Below are positions 1-8,128 of a stretch of DNA of 64,000 nucleotides, one piece after another (positions within the stretch are counted from its first letter, which is position 1; every line of letters starts with the position of its first letter). The notes under the pieces are model-generated. The model was not told the DNA's origin and did no database searches. It saw only the letters and a list, made by a program, of their open reading frames with translations. Source of the stretch: Dasania phycosphaerae (GTDB taxonomy: Bacteria > Pseudomonadota > Gammaproteobacteria > Pseudomonadales > Dasaniaceae). Location: the NCBI RefSeq assembly GCF_026891035.1, contig NZ_JAPTGG010000006.1, positions 1 to 64,000 on the forward strand, written 5' to 3'. Position numbers and translations under genes: made by a program.

Positions 1-52
1 TAATCACAACCATTGAGGTCTGGTTGTAATCGTAAGGTTTAAAATTAGCCAT
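1..52 (-). CDS. Transposase, N-terminal fragment (IS1182-like), truncated by window edge
   Basis: The minus strand from 52 encodes MANFKPYDYNQTSMVVI and continues past the window edge. This start closely matches the MAxFKPYxYxQTSMVVI opening I recall for DDE transposases annotated as IS1182 family in marine gammaproteobacteria. A good ribosome binding site (GGAGAG) lies six or seven bases upstream. Only 17 codons are visible, so neither the DDE residues nor intactness can be judged. Confidence 0.65.
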   Translation of the reverse strand, partial: MANFKPYDYNQTSMVVI

Positions 53-119
53 GAACTCTCTCCATTTGAGTTCGAGATTTTATCAAAAAACGCCGCGTTT
101 TATTAGTTTTTCTACAGCC
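1..119 (-). mobile_element. Left end of an IS1182-like insertion sequence (runs off the window)
   Basis: Read on the minus strand, the segment starting at about 119 begins GGCTGTAGAAAAACT. This resembles the GGCTGTTGAAAAAC-type ends I recall for IS1182-group elements. It is followed by an AT-rich leader, a small palindrome around AAAACGCCGCGTTTT, a ribosome site (GGAGAG) and the transposase start at 52. The putative end abuts the core of the attC-like site at 118-211, so the element seems to sit exactly at the edge of a gene cassette. The other end is outside the window. The family is inferred from the first 17 transposase residues and the terminus. Confidence 0.6.
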
Positions 120-211
120 TCAACGCCCGCATAAAGGGCTGAATGAAGCGCAGCGTAATGAAGTCCAAGCCGCGTGTTTGTTGCGGCTGGTCTTTGATGC
201 GCTTGTTATGG
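118..211 (-). other. attC-like integron recombination site (site 1)
   Basis: On the minus strand the site opens with CCATAACAAGCGC and closes with GCGGGCGTTGAGG. These are the R''/L'' and L'/R' ends expected of a cassette attC (RYYYAAC ... GTTRRRY); the last base of the closing core is degenerate. The two ends are complementary, and the middle carries further dyads around CCGCAACAAACACGCGG. It follows the ORF ending at 221, so it is that cassette's own attC. Its outer core overlaps the presumed IS terminus. Confidence 0.75.
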
Positions 212-220
212 GTTGACAGC

Positions 221-643
221 TTAGTTCACTGAACATACTGGCCAAAAATTATTAAATTGATGTAAATAATAGTCGCTATTTACTTTTAGTTTTTTTATTG
301 ATTTTACTATTTTGTTCTTTCGCTCGTCTGCAATTTTTATGTGGCATGAGACTCCGTATTCTCTAGTAAGTATGTGATATACATGAAAGAAAAATATCTC
401 TTCTTGCATTAGATTAATCAGACTGTCGATGTGAGGAATGATATATGAAAAATCTTGCCTTCCATAGCTGTTGTCGCCATTATCGGTTAGATCCGATGCA
501 ATCCAGCCGATAGCGTCTTCTTTCGCTTCATTGGTTGAGTCGCTAGAGATAACAATATCCAGCTTTTGCAAAATTTTTGGTGTTGCAGCATTAATAAAAC
601 TAGAAAAACTTAAAATAAATATTAGAACTAATGTTTTTCTCAT
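221..643 (-). CDS. Cassette-borne hypothetical protein with signal peptide
   Basis: 140 aa from the ATG at 643. A longer reading frame extends to 727, but that extra part runs through the attC site at 651-707, so the internal ATG is preferred. The N-terminus MRKTLVLIFILSFSSFINAA is a typical Sec signal, so the product is probably periplasmic or secreted. The mature part is charged and has no motif I recognise. It contains a stretch (DEAKEDAIGWIASDL-like) reminiscent of small cassette proteins with helical repeats. It is a single-gene cassette flanked by attC-like sites on both sides. Function unknown. Confidence 0.6.
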   Translation of the reverse strand: MRKTLVLIFILSFSSFINAATPKILQKLDIVISSDSTNEAKEDAIGWIASDLTDNGDNSYGRQDFSYIIPHIDSLINLMQEEIFFFHVYHILTREYGVSCHIKIADERKNKIVKSIKKLKVNSDYYLHQFNNFWPVCSVN

Positions 644-650
644 ATCTGAC

Positions 651-707
651 CCATAACGCCTTAAGCAGCGGGCGGCTTTAGCCGTCCGCTGCCTTTGCTT
701 GTTAAGT
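651..707 (-). other. attC-like integron recombination site (site 2)
   Basis: A short site of about 57 bp. On the minus strand it opens ACTTAACAAGC and ends AAGGCGTTATGG. The interior is a near-perfect hairpin: GCAGCGGACGGC is complementary to GCCGCCCGCTGC apart from one base. Compact hairpin attC sites like this are the folded single-strand substrate of integron integrases. It overlaps the 3' end of the upstream cassette gene, whose stop is at 661. Confidence 0.85.
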
Positions 708-1128
708 GTTTTGCTAGCTTGAAGCATGATAACAGTATGACTGAGTGAGTAAATATGGTTGCTGCTAGCATGTTGACGCTGAATACGCCTAATTGATTGG
801 TTTGATAAATATATAAAGGTGTTAGGACGACAATGTAACCAATTATGATGTGAGTGACTTGATAGTTAATTTTTTTTATAAGGTAAGTTGCTATTGAAAC
901 AACAATAGTAAAACTAAGTATTAGCATAGTTATGACGGGAACTTCCATTGCCCATAAAGATATGTACAGGGAAGATTTACATAGGACTTTGCTAAAAGAC
1001 TGTATGCATGTGTTGTACATTGGCTCAAGTTGTACATTGATAAAGAAAGCATCATAGAAATAGTAGTAAAGCCATGTATACCAACCTACGGCAAGAACTC
1101 CTATGATTATTCCTTGAGCTTGATTCAT
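661..1128 (-). CDS. Cassette-borne predicted membrane protein, unknown function
   Basis: About 155 aa from the ATG at 1128. An earlier in-frame start at 1161 lies inside the neighbouring attC site and is unlikely. The sequence starts MNQAQGIIIGVLAVGWYTW and shows four hydrophobic stretches, near residues 5-28, 55-80, 87-107 and 115-137 by eye. It is therefore probably a small integral inner-membrane protein. The last residues (KGSGRLKPPAA) are encoded by the attC hairpin, a common effect when a cassette ORF runs into its recombination site. No family recognised. Confidence 0.6.
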   Translation of the reverse strand: MNQAQGIIIGVLAVGWYTWLYYYFYDAFFINVQLEPMYNTCIQSFSKVLCKSSLYISLWAMEVPVITMLILSFTIVVSIATYLIKKINYQVTHIIIGYIVVLTPLYIYQTNQLGVFSVNMLAATIFTHSVILLSCFKLAKHLTSKGSGRLKPPAA

Positions 1129-1134
1129 ATGTAC

Positions 1135-1216
1135 ACTTAACGCCGCCAACACGGGCGGCAAAGCGCAGCTTTGACGTCCAGCCGCGCAGCGGCGTGTGTG
1201 CTTGGCTTTGTTAAAA
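1135..1216 (-). other. attC-like integron recombination site (site 3)
   Basis: The minus strand opens TTTTAACAAAGCCAAGC and closes with GGCGGCGTTAAGT, a perfect GTTRRRY core. The interior has complementary blocks (CGCCGCTGCGCGGC and neighbours). The 82-bp length is usual for attC. The site lies just downstream of the ORF ending at 1228. Confidence 0.85.
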
Positions 1217-1227
1217 TTTTTATATGA

Positions 1228-1587
1228 CTATGCCTCTATTGTGAATATTGGTAAATACATAGCAAATATGACTATTGCTAAAAATGCAGCAAGGATTAAA
1301 GGGCTAAGCATTGAATAGTAAAAAGCTAGCTTATGATACTTACCTGCAGATGAATGTGTGTTTGCTAAAAATAGCGAGACAATTAATGTGAGAATAATAA
1401 AGCCAGATATGAATAAATGATAGTTTATTATTGCGGCTGTGAATATTGGTAATTTTTCATTGAATTGATCTAGGCTGGCGATGAATTCTGGAATAACTGA
1501 ATTTATATGAATAAAACCAAATATGGATAAAGCCACTACAGATACCGAAAGCACTCTTTTTATTATTGTTGGTTGGTAGTTAGTCAT
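1228..1587 (-). CDS. Cassette-borne predicted membrane protein, unknown function
   Basis: 119 aa starting MTNYQPTIIKRVLSVSV. By eye it has three transmembrane segments: about residues 8-30, 50-74 and 88-113, the last one in SPLILAAFLAIVIFAMYLPIF. No catalytic motif is visible. It is the first cassette of this array: its 5' junction would be the core-like GTTAAAA at 1610-1604, and its attC is at 1135-1216. Base composition is visibly AT-richer than the formate dehydrogenase genes to the right, consistent with acquired DNA. Function unknown. Confidence 0.6.
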   Translation of the reverse strand: MTNYQPTIIKRVLSVSVVALSIFGFIHINSVIPEFIASLDQFNEKLPIFTAAIINYHLFISGFIILTLIVSLFLANTHSSAGKYHKLAFYYSMLSPLILAAFLAIVIFAMYLPIFTIEA

Positions 1588-1603
1588 TCCATTGCTCGTG
1601 TCA

Positions 1604-2179
1604 TTTTAACAGTTTATTCTTGGGCGGGGTGCCCGTATATCTAAGTTTATATATCTCAGCATTCTACGCATAAATTCCAACATTAAAACTTCTAATTCAA
1701 TGACTTATTTACATTTTTGCTCATATATCATCCAACAAATATATGAGCCATTGCTATATTTGTTGGGTGAGAGATTAAACCGCTGTTTTATTTTTCATCA
1801 ATAAATCAAACGCTTACAGTTTTAATGTTCATGGCAAGTCATATTCTGCTGCTGATCTAACAAATATTGGGTGCTGTAAGTTTACCAATAGTGGCCAGTT
1901 TCTAATTATTCCAAGCCCGGTTCTAGTGTAGGCAAAGTGCTGTAGGCCTTGTATTTATTGGGTTTTGTTATTTTTATGCGCAGAGGGGCTAGCTTATGAG
2001 CTGTTAAGAAACAGAGAGCAGGGGGATAGTTGCTCGTTATTAATTTAAGCGCGCCGGATGGGGGGTAAGCAACTTCGCGTTGGATACGTGGCTGTTTTTA
2101 ATAACTCAATACTTTATGGAATGGTAACAATGCGGTTGGGCTTTTGAGGTTATTATTTTTTACGAGCGCCAAGTCCTCC
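1604..2179. other. Gene-free spacer at the edge of cassette array 1, with overlapping dyads
   Basis: No convincing gene. At 1604-1610 the minus strand reads GTTAAAA, a core-like half-site preceded by AATAAACT. The same context (AATAAAACT then GTTAGGG) occurs at the edge of the second array near 33.69 kb. Two perfect inverted repeats overlap here: CTCATATAT at 1720-1728 with ATATATGAG at 1739-1747, and CCAACAAATAT at 1732-1742 with ATATTTGTTGG at 1756-1766. They are mutually exclusive as hairpins. The stretch may hold an attI remnant or a cassette promoter. No integrase gene is present. Confidence 0.4.
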
Positions 2180-3016
2180 TCAACCCTCAACCACTCTACC
2201 CAACTGACTATAAACCACCTGCCTACCCGGCCTAGCAAAACCCACCACGCACAAACCATATTTATCCGCCTCGCTTAAGGCCATAGAGGTGGGGGCGGAT
2301 GCGCCAACTAATAAGGGCGCGCCTATGGCGATGGTTTTTTGGGCCATTTCAAAACTGACTCGGCTGGAGAGGGTGATAAAGCCTAAGCGGGTATCTGTTT
2401 GTTGTTGCAGTAAAATGCCTATCAGTTTGTCTAAGGCGTTGTGGCGGCCTACGTCTTCGGCTATGTGTAGTATGTTGCCTTGTGGGTCGCACCAGGCGGC
2501 GGCGTGTACGGCGCCGGTGAGGTCTTGCAGTTGTTGTTTTTGCCTTAGGGTTTTAATGGCTTTTTGTAAACTGCGGTGTTGAAACTGTTGCGGGCTGGCT
2601 ATGGGCTGGAATTGGCGCGCTAGCATTTGCAGCGACTCTAGCCCGCAAATACCGCAGCCGGTTTTACCGCTAAGCTGGCGCTGCCTATTTTTGAGGGCGC
2701 TAAAACAGCGTTGGCTAATTTCCAGATTAATGCTGATGCCGCTTTCGCTTTGCTGTATTTCGCAATCGTAAATATCGGCGGCACTGTTGATAATACCTTC
2801 GCTAAAGCTAAAGCCCAGAGCAAACTCTTTAAGCAAGATGGGCGAGGCCATCATCACCACATGGGAGATGCCGTTATAGGACAGCGCAACCGGCAGCTCT
2901 TCTATAATCCAGTCGTCTTGTTCTTGTAAGTCTGGCCAAGGGGTGACCTTACGAGCCACAGCGCCGGTGATAGTGTTAGGTTTATCGTTGGCGCTGTGGT
3001 CGTTGGCGTTTGGCAT
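2180..3016 (-). CDS. fdhD: FdhD, sulfurtransferase for formate dehydrogenase maturation
   Basis: 278 aa. FdhD passes sulfur from the IscS cysteine desulfurase to the molybdenum cofactor, which makes formate dehydrogenase active. The hallmark CxxC loop is present (GKTGCGICGLESL, about residues 118-130), as are the conserved EDVGRHNALDKLIG and TLSSRVSFEMAQK blocks. Length is normal for the family. The ATG overlaps the stop of fdsA (TAATG), so the two are translationally coupled, and it is the last gene of the fdsG-fdsB-fdsA-fdhD operon. In Cupriavidus-type fds operons this position is called fdsC. Confidence 0.95.
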   Translation of the reverse strand: MPNANDHSANDKPNTITGAVARKVTPWPDLQEQDDWIIEELPVALSYNGISHVVMMASPILLKEFALGFSFSEGIINSAADIYDCEIQQSESGISINLEISQRCFSALKNRQRQLSGKTGCGICGLESLQMLARQFQPIASPQQFQHRSLQKAIKTLRQKQQLQDLTGAVHAAAWCDPQGNILHIAEDVGRHNALDKLIGILLQQQTDTRLGFITLSSRVSFEMAQKTIAIGAPLLVGASAPTSMALSEADKYGLCVVGFARPGRQVVYSQLGRVVEG

Positions 3017-5934
3017 TAGGCTTTTAGGTTCTCTTGATCGGCATCGTGGTCAGCTAGGCGCTGGTCCAAAAAGTTTAACTGTTTTTCAGTAAACTCTTCA
3101 AACTCTTGTTGCCATTGCGACTTTTGCGTCACCTTGGTGAGTTGCACCGCTGTTACCTTATATTCTGGGCAGTTAGTGGCCCAGTCGGAGTTGTCGGTGG
3201 TAATCACATTGGCACCACTTTCCGGATGGTGGAAGGTGGTATACACCACACCCGGCTGCATGCGCTCCGATATTTTAGCGGTAAGTGCGGTTTTACCGGC
3301 GCGGCTGGCGATTTCTACTTTGTCGCCATCGCTTATGCCGCGGTCTTCGGCATCGTGCGGGTGTAGCTCTAAAATATCTTGTGCATGCCAGGCCACGTTG
3401 TCGGTGCGGCGGGTTTGTGCGCCCACATTATAGTGCGACAGTATGCGGCCCGTGGTGAGCAACAGCGGAAAGCGCCTAGTGACTTTTTCGGTGGTGGGCA
3501 CGTACTCGGTGTTAATAAACAAACCTTTGCCGCGGGTAAACTCATCGGTGTGCATGATGGGTGTGCCGTTGGGGGTTGCGTCATTACAGGGCCACTGTAT
3601 AGAGCCTTCTTCATCCAAGCGTTGGTAGTTTACACCGGCAAAGCTGGGGGTCAGGCTGGCTATCTCATCCATAATTTCTGAGGGGTGGCTGTAATCCATG
3701 GGGTAGCCTAGGGCGTTGGATAGCAACATGGTGGCCTCCCAATCGGCCAAGCCGCCCAAGGGCTTCATGACTTTGCGCACCGGCGAGATGCGGCGCTCGG
3801 CATTGGTAAAGGTGCCGTCTTTTTCTAAAAACGAGGAGCCGGGTAAAAATACGTGGGCGAATTTGGCGGTTTCGTTTAAGAAAATATCCTGCACGATTAG
3901 GCATTCCAAATTGCGCAGGGCGGCCTCAACGTGGTGGGTATTGGGGTCGGACTGGGCAATATCTTCGCCTTGGCAATACAGGCCTTTGTAGTTACCGGCC
4001 ACGGCTTCGTTCAGCATGTTGGTGATTCTAAAGCCAGGCTCGGCCTGCAGGCTTACGCCCCAGGCTTGCTCAAAGCTGGCGCGTACGGCATCGTCGCTCA
4101 CTGGGCGGTAGCCGGGTAGCTCGTGGGGGAACGAGCCCATATCGCAAGAGCCCTGCACATTGTTTTGGCCGCGCAGTGGGTTTACCCCTACGCCTTCGCG
4201 GCCTATGTTGCCGGTAAGCATGGCGAGGTTAGCTATGCCCATCACCATGGTAGAACCTTGGCTGTGTTCGGTAACACCTAAGCCATAATAAATGGCACCG
4301 TTGCGGGCGTTGGCATAATCGCGGGCGGCCTGGCGCAGTTTGGCGGCGTTAATGCCGGTGATGTCGGCGCTGGCCTCGGGTGAGTTTTTAGCCTCCATGA
4401 TGAACGCCTTCCACTCTTCAAAGGCCGGGCCTTCACAGCGCTCAGCAATAAAGGCTTTATCTTCTAAGCCCTCTTCAATAATGGTGTAGGCCATGGCGTT
4501 AATAAAAGCCACGTTGGTGCCGGGGCGCAGCGGTAGATGCGCGGTGTGTTTGGCGTGGGCGGTTTTGAGTGCGTCAATTTCGCGGGGGTCGGCCACTATC
4601 AGTGATGCGCCTTGGCGTAAACGCTTGCGCAGGCGTGAGCCAAATACTGGGTGGCCATCGGTGGGGTTGGCACCTATCACCATAATCACATCGGCTTTTT
4701 CTACCGAGTCAAAGGTTTGCGTGCCTGCTGATTCACCTAGGGTTTGTTTTAAGCCATAGCCGGTGGGCGAGTGGCAAACCCGGGCGCAGGTGTCGACGTT
4801 GTTGTTGCCAAAGGCGGCGCGCACCAGTTTTTGTACTAGGTAGGTTTCTTCGTTGGTGCAGCGCGAGGAGGTAATACCGCCCACACTGTTTTGGCCGTAC
4901 TTGGCTTGTATGCCGCGTATGCGCTGGGCGGCAAAGTCTACCGCCTCTTGCCAGCTTACCGTGCGCCAGGGTTGGTCTATGCTGTCGCGTATCATGGGTT
5001 CGGTAACGCGGTCGCTGTGGGTGGCGTAGCCAAAGGCAAAGCGGCCTTTTACGCAGGAGTGGCCACGGTTGGCGGCACCGCCTTTGTAAGGGGTCATGCG
5101 CACCACTTGGTCGCCTTTCATATCGGCTTTAAAGGCGCAGCCCACACCACAATAGGCGCAGGTGGTGATAACGCTATGCTCGGGTTGGCCTTGGTCGATA
5201 ATGGAGTTGTCCATTAGCGTGGCGGTGGGGCAGGCCTGTACGCAGGCACCACAGCTGACGCAGTCGGAATCCATAAAGTCTTGGTCTTGGCCGGCGGCGA
5301 CTTTAGAGTCAAAGCCGCGGCCGTCGATAGTAAGTGCAAACGTACCTTGCACCTCTTCACAGGCGCGCACGCAGCGCGAGCACACTATGCATTTGCTGGC
5401 ATCAAAGGTGAAGTAGGGGTTGGACTGGTCCTTCTCGGCATCTAAATGGTTTTCGCCTTCAAAGCCGTAGCGCACATCGCGCAGGCCCACGGTGCCGGCC
5501 ATGTCTTGCAGTTCGCAGTCGCCATTGGCGGGGCAGGTGAGGCAATCTAGCGGGTGATCGGAGATGTACAGCTCCATCACATTTTTACGCAGCTTGGCCA
5601 GTTTGCCGGTTTGGGTAAGTACTTGCATACCTGCTTCCACAGGGGTGGTGCAGGAGGCGGGGTAGCCGCGGCGGCCTTCTATCTCTACCAAGCAAATGCG
5701 GCAGGAGCCAAAGGCATCCAGCGAGTCGGTGGCGCAGAGTTTGGGTATATGTATGTCGCTCATGGCGGCGGCGCGCATGACCGAGGTGCCTGCGGGCACG
5801 GTCACTTCCTGCCCGTCTATGCTGAGGGTGACGGGTTTGAGGTTGGCGTATTCCTCGGAGTATTCGGGGAAGGGGGCCGGGGTGCCGTAATCTTTGTTAA
5901 GGTCTAAGTCTTTAGGATCCCAGTGATTAAGCAT
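3016..5934 (-). CDS. fdsA: NAD-dependent formate dehydrogenase, catalytic alpha subunit
   Basis: 972 aa cytoplasmic molybdoenzyme oxidising formate to CO2. From the N-terminus it shows a [2Fe-2S] domain (Cys67, 78, 81, 95), a NuoG-like His/Cys cluster motif (HPLDCLTCPANGDC, 127-140), two ferredoxin-type 4Fe-4S motifs (CIVCSRCVRAC, CVSCGACVQAC), the CAYCGVGC cluster of the molybdopterin domain (about 259-266), and the active-site Cys387-His388 in ARVCHSPT. Cysteine, not selenocysteine, is the Mo ligand. A C-terminal molydopterin dinucleotide-binding domain begins near RFPLLLTTGR. It overlaps fdsB by a few bases. No fdsD-like small subunit gene was seen in the operon. Confidence 0.95.
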   Translation of the reverse strand: MLNHWDPKDLDLNKDYGTPAPFPEYSEEYANLKPVTLSIDGQEVTVPAGTSVMRAAAMSDIHIPKLCATDSLDAFGSCRICLVEIEGRRGYPASCTTPVEAGMQVLTQTGKLAKLRKNVMELYISDHPLDCLTCPANGDCELQDMAGTVGLRDVRYGFEGENHLDAEKDQSNPYFTFDASKCIVCSRCVRACEEVQGTFALTIDGRGFDSKVAAGQDQDFMDSDCVSCGACVQACPTATLMDNSIIDQGQPEHSVITTCAYCGVGCAFKADMKGDQVVRMTPYKGGAANRGHSCVKGRFAFGYATHSDRVTEPMIRDSIDQPWRTVSWQEAVDFAAQRIRGIQAKYGQNSVGGITSSRCTNEETYLVQKLVRAAFGNNNVDTCARVCHSPTGYGLKQTLGESAGTQTFDSVEKADVIMVIGANPTDGHPVFGSRLRKRLRQGASLIVADPREIDALKTAHAKHTAHLPLRPGTNVAFINAMAYTIIEEGLEDKAFIAERCEGPAFEEWKAFIMEAKNSPEASADITGINAAKLRQAARDYANARNGAIYYGLGVTEHSQGSTMVMGIANLAMLTGNIGREGVGVNPLRGQNNVQGSCDMGSFPHELPGYRPVSDDAVRASFEQAWGVSLQAEPGFRITNMLNEAVAGNYKGLYCQGEDIAQSDPNTHHVEAALRNLECLIVQDIFLNETAKFAHVFLPGSSFLEKDGTFTNAERRISPVRKVMKPLGGLADWEATMLLSNALGYPMDYSHPSEIMDEIASLTPSFAGVNYQRLDEEGSIQWPCNDATPNGTPIMHTDEFTRGKGLFINTEYVPTTEKVTRRFPLLLTTGRILSHYNVGAQTRRTDNVAWHAQDILELHPHDAEDRGISDGDKVEIASRAGKTALTAKISERMQPGVVYTTFHHPESGANVITTDNSDWATNCPEYKVTAVQLTKVTQKSQWQQEFEEFTEKQLNFLDQRLADHDADQENLKA

Positions 5935-7522
5935 GGTCGGCTCCTTGTGCGGCTTTATTGCCAGCAGCGTTAGGTAAAAAGTCTTGTGGGAAGTGTTTGA
6001 GTGCGCTGGTGACGGGTATGGGGGTCATGCCGCCCATGGCGCATAGCGAGCCGTGCACCATGGTGTCGCATAGCTCTTCTAGCAGCTCGATTTGTTTTTC
6101 ACGCTCTTCTAGAGAGCCGGAGCGCTGTTCATCGTTGGTAATGCGGTCTATTACCTCCACGCCGCGGGTGGAGCCTATGCGGCAGGGGGTACATTTACCG
6201 CAGGACTCTATAGTGCAAAACTCCATAGAGAAGCGCGCCTGCTGGGATAGGTTAACGCTGTCATCAAAGGCCACTATGCCGCCGTGGCCTACACCGGCAC
6301 CTATGGCCATAAAGGCTTCGTAATCTAGGGGGGTGTCCCATAGCTCTTCTGGCAAATAAGCACCCAGCGGGCCGCCTATTTGCACGGCGCGCATGGGCTT
6401 GCCGCTGCGGGTGCCGCCGCCAAAGTCTTGCAGTAGGGTTTTTAGGCTGGCGCCAAAGGCCAGCTCAACCAAGCCGCCCTGTTTAATATTGCCCGCCAGT
6501 TGAAAGGGCAGGGTGCCGCGGGAGCGGCCGGTGCCAAACTCTTGGTAGTGTTCGCCTCCCTTGGCCAAAATATCGGGTACGCTGGCCAGTGAAATCACAT
6601 TGTTGACGATGGTAGGTTGGCCGAACAGGCCGACAATGGCGGGCAGCGGTGGCTTGGCGCGTACCATGCCGCGTTTGCCCTCTAGGCTTTCCAGTAGCGA
6701 GGTTTCCTCACCGCAAATATAAGCACCAGCGCCCAAGCGCACTTGTAAGTTAAAGCGTTTACCCGAGCCTAAAATATTGTCGCCTAAGATATTGGCTTGC
6801 TCGGCGCAGGCTATGGCCTCGTTTAAGATGGCGTGGGCCACGGGGTATTCTTCGCGCAGGTAGATGTAGCCTTGGTCTGCACCTACCGCTAAACCGGCGA
6901 TGATCATGCCTTCTATTAAACAGTAAGGGTCGCCTTCCATAAGCATGCGGTCGGCAAAGGTGCCGGAGTCGCCCTCGTCGGCATTGCAGACTATGTATTT
7001 TTTATCGCTGGGGGCATCCAGCACGGTTTGCCATTTAATGCCGGTGGGGAAGGCAGCGCCGCCACGGCCGCGCAGGCCGGAGGTTTTTACTTCGTCAACG
7101 ATGGCTTGGGCTTGTAGCGCCAGGGCTTTTTCTAGGCCGACCAAGCCGCCGTGGGCTCGGTAATCGTTAAGCGATACTGGGTCGGTAACGCCTACCCGGG
7201 CAAAGGTGACCCGCTGTTGTTGGGCTAAGTAGGGTATCTGTTCGGTGAGGCCTAAATACAGCGGGTGGCTGCTGCCGCCCTGTAAAAAATCGCTGGCTAG
7301 CAGGCTCTCTACATCTTCTGGCTGTACTGGGCCGTAGGCTACCCGGCCTTTGGGGGTCGCTACCTCTATCATGGGCTCTAGCCAAAACAGGCCGCGCGAG
7401 CCATTGCGCACGATGTTGATGTTAGGCTGCTGGTTTTGCAGCTGGGCGGCAACTTTGTCGGCCCCTAGTGATAGGGCAGTGGTGTCGCGGGGTATATAAA
7501 CGGTGGCTGTATTGGTGCTCAT
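5927..7522 (-). CDS. fdsB: Formate dehydrogenase beta subunit, NADH-binding (NuoF-like)
   Basis: 531 aa. It transfers electrons from the alpha subunit to NAD+ through FMN and an Fe-S cluster. The N-terminal about 130 residues are a thioredoxin-like extension. The flavin/NAD domain follows, with GLRGRGGAAFPTGIKW, CNADEGDSGTFADR and the glycine-rich GAGAYICGEETSLLESLEG. The 4Fe-4S ligands are in ESCGKCTPCRIGSTRG plus a later Cys in HGSLCAMGG. The start codon overlaps the fdsG stop (TAATG), showing tight coupling. Closely related proteins are the NuoF subunit of complex I and HoxF, but the neighbours settle the assignment. Confidence 0.94.
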   Translation of the reverse strand: MSTNTATVYIPRDTTALSLGADKVAAQLQNQQPNINIVRNGSRGLFWLEPMIEVATPKGRVAYGPVQPEDVESLLASDFLQGGSSHPLYLGLTEQIPYLAQQQRVTFARVGVTDPVSLNDYRAHGGLVGLEKALALQAQAIVDEVKTSGLRGRGGAAFPTGIKWQTVLDAPSDKKYIVCNADEGDSGTFADRMLMEGDPYCLIEGMIIAGLAVGADQGYIYLREEYPVAHAILNEAIACAEQANILGDNILGSGKRFNLQVRLGAGAYICGEETSLLESLEGKRGMVRAKPPLPAIVGLFGQPTIVNNVISLASVPDILAKGGEHYQEFGTGRSRGTLPFQLAGNIKQGGLVELAFGASLKTLLQDFGGGTRSGKPMRAVQIGGPLGAYLPEELWDTPLDYEAFMAIGAGVGHGGIVAFDDSVNLSQQARFSMEFCTIESCGKCTPCRIGSTRGVEVIDRITNDEQRSGSLEEREKQIELLEELCDTMVHGSLCAMGGMTPIPVTSALKHFPQDFLPNAAGNKAAQGADHA

Positions 7523-8019
7523 TATTTTAACTCCACGGCGACGGTTAGCAGTTCATCTAAGATGTGTTCAAATTTATCCATGGTGACGCGGCCGTGTATG
7601 TCGTCGTTAACCCGTATTGCCGGTGAGCAGGCGCAGTTGCCTAGGCAGTAAACCGGCTCTAGGGTGATTTCGCCGTCGGCGGTGGTTTGGTGGTAATCGG
7701 TTTTGAGGCGCTGCTTGATATTGGCCTCTAGCTCGCGGCTGCCCATAGACTGGCAGGATTCGGCGCGGCAGATTTGTATGGTGTTGTTACCGGCGGGGTG
7801 GCTGCGAAAGAAGTGGTAAAAGCTAATCACCCCGTGCACTTCGGCTTTGGTGAGTTGCAGTTGCTGGGCAATGACGGGTACCGCCTCGCTGGGTATATAG
7901 CCTAGGGCTTTTTGGGTGGCGTGCAGTATGGGTAGTAGTGGCCCTTCTAAACCCTGGTGCTCAGCAATAATACTGTTAAGGGTGGCGGCCAGAGTGCTGC
8001 TGTCGGCGGTAGTGGTCAT
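7522..8019 (-). CDS. fdsG: Formate dehydrogenase gamma subunit (NuoE-like, 2Fe-2S)
   Basis: 165 aa. A small [2Fe-2S] electron-transfer subunit of the soluble NAD-linked formate dehydrogenase. The four cluster cysteines appear as CRAESCQSMG and, about 40 residues later, CLGNCACSPA, matching the NuoE/HoxE pattern. It is the first gene of the operon. The promoter should lie in the 160-bp gap to the divergent regulator, which contains a perfect palindrome at 8129-8148. Confidence 0.93.
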   Translation of the reverse strand: MTTTADSSTLAATLNSIIAEHQGLEGPLLPILHATQKALGYIPSEAVPVIAQQLQLTKAEVHGVISFYHFFRSHPAGNNTIQICRAESCQSMGSRELEANIKQRLKTDYHQTTADGEITLEPVYCLGNCACSPAIRVNDDIHGRVTMDKFEHILDELLTVAVELK

Positions 8020-8128
8020 TAATAAGTGCTCTGATTGCTAATGTCGGTTATGTAAACCTGTGCATATATTGAGTAATAAGTAGTGCTTATCCGTTGAAAT
8101 ATAGTACCATCGCCCCGGCAAACACCAA

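Noticed and set aside
1588..2179. Possible integron integrase gene beside array 1
   Set aside because: No tyrosine-recombinase-like ORF exists on either strand here or beside array 2.
3106..5907. Several long plus-strand ORFs opposite fdsA (for example around 4891-5217 and 5554-5907)
   Set aside because: They are codon shadows of a conserved molybdoenzyme gene. No ribosome sites or family matches were seen.
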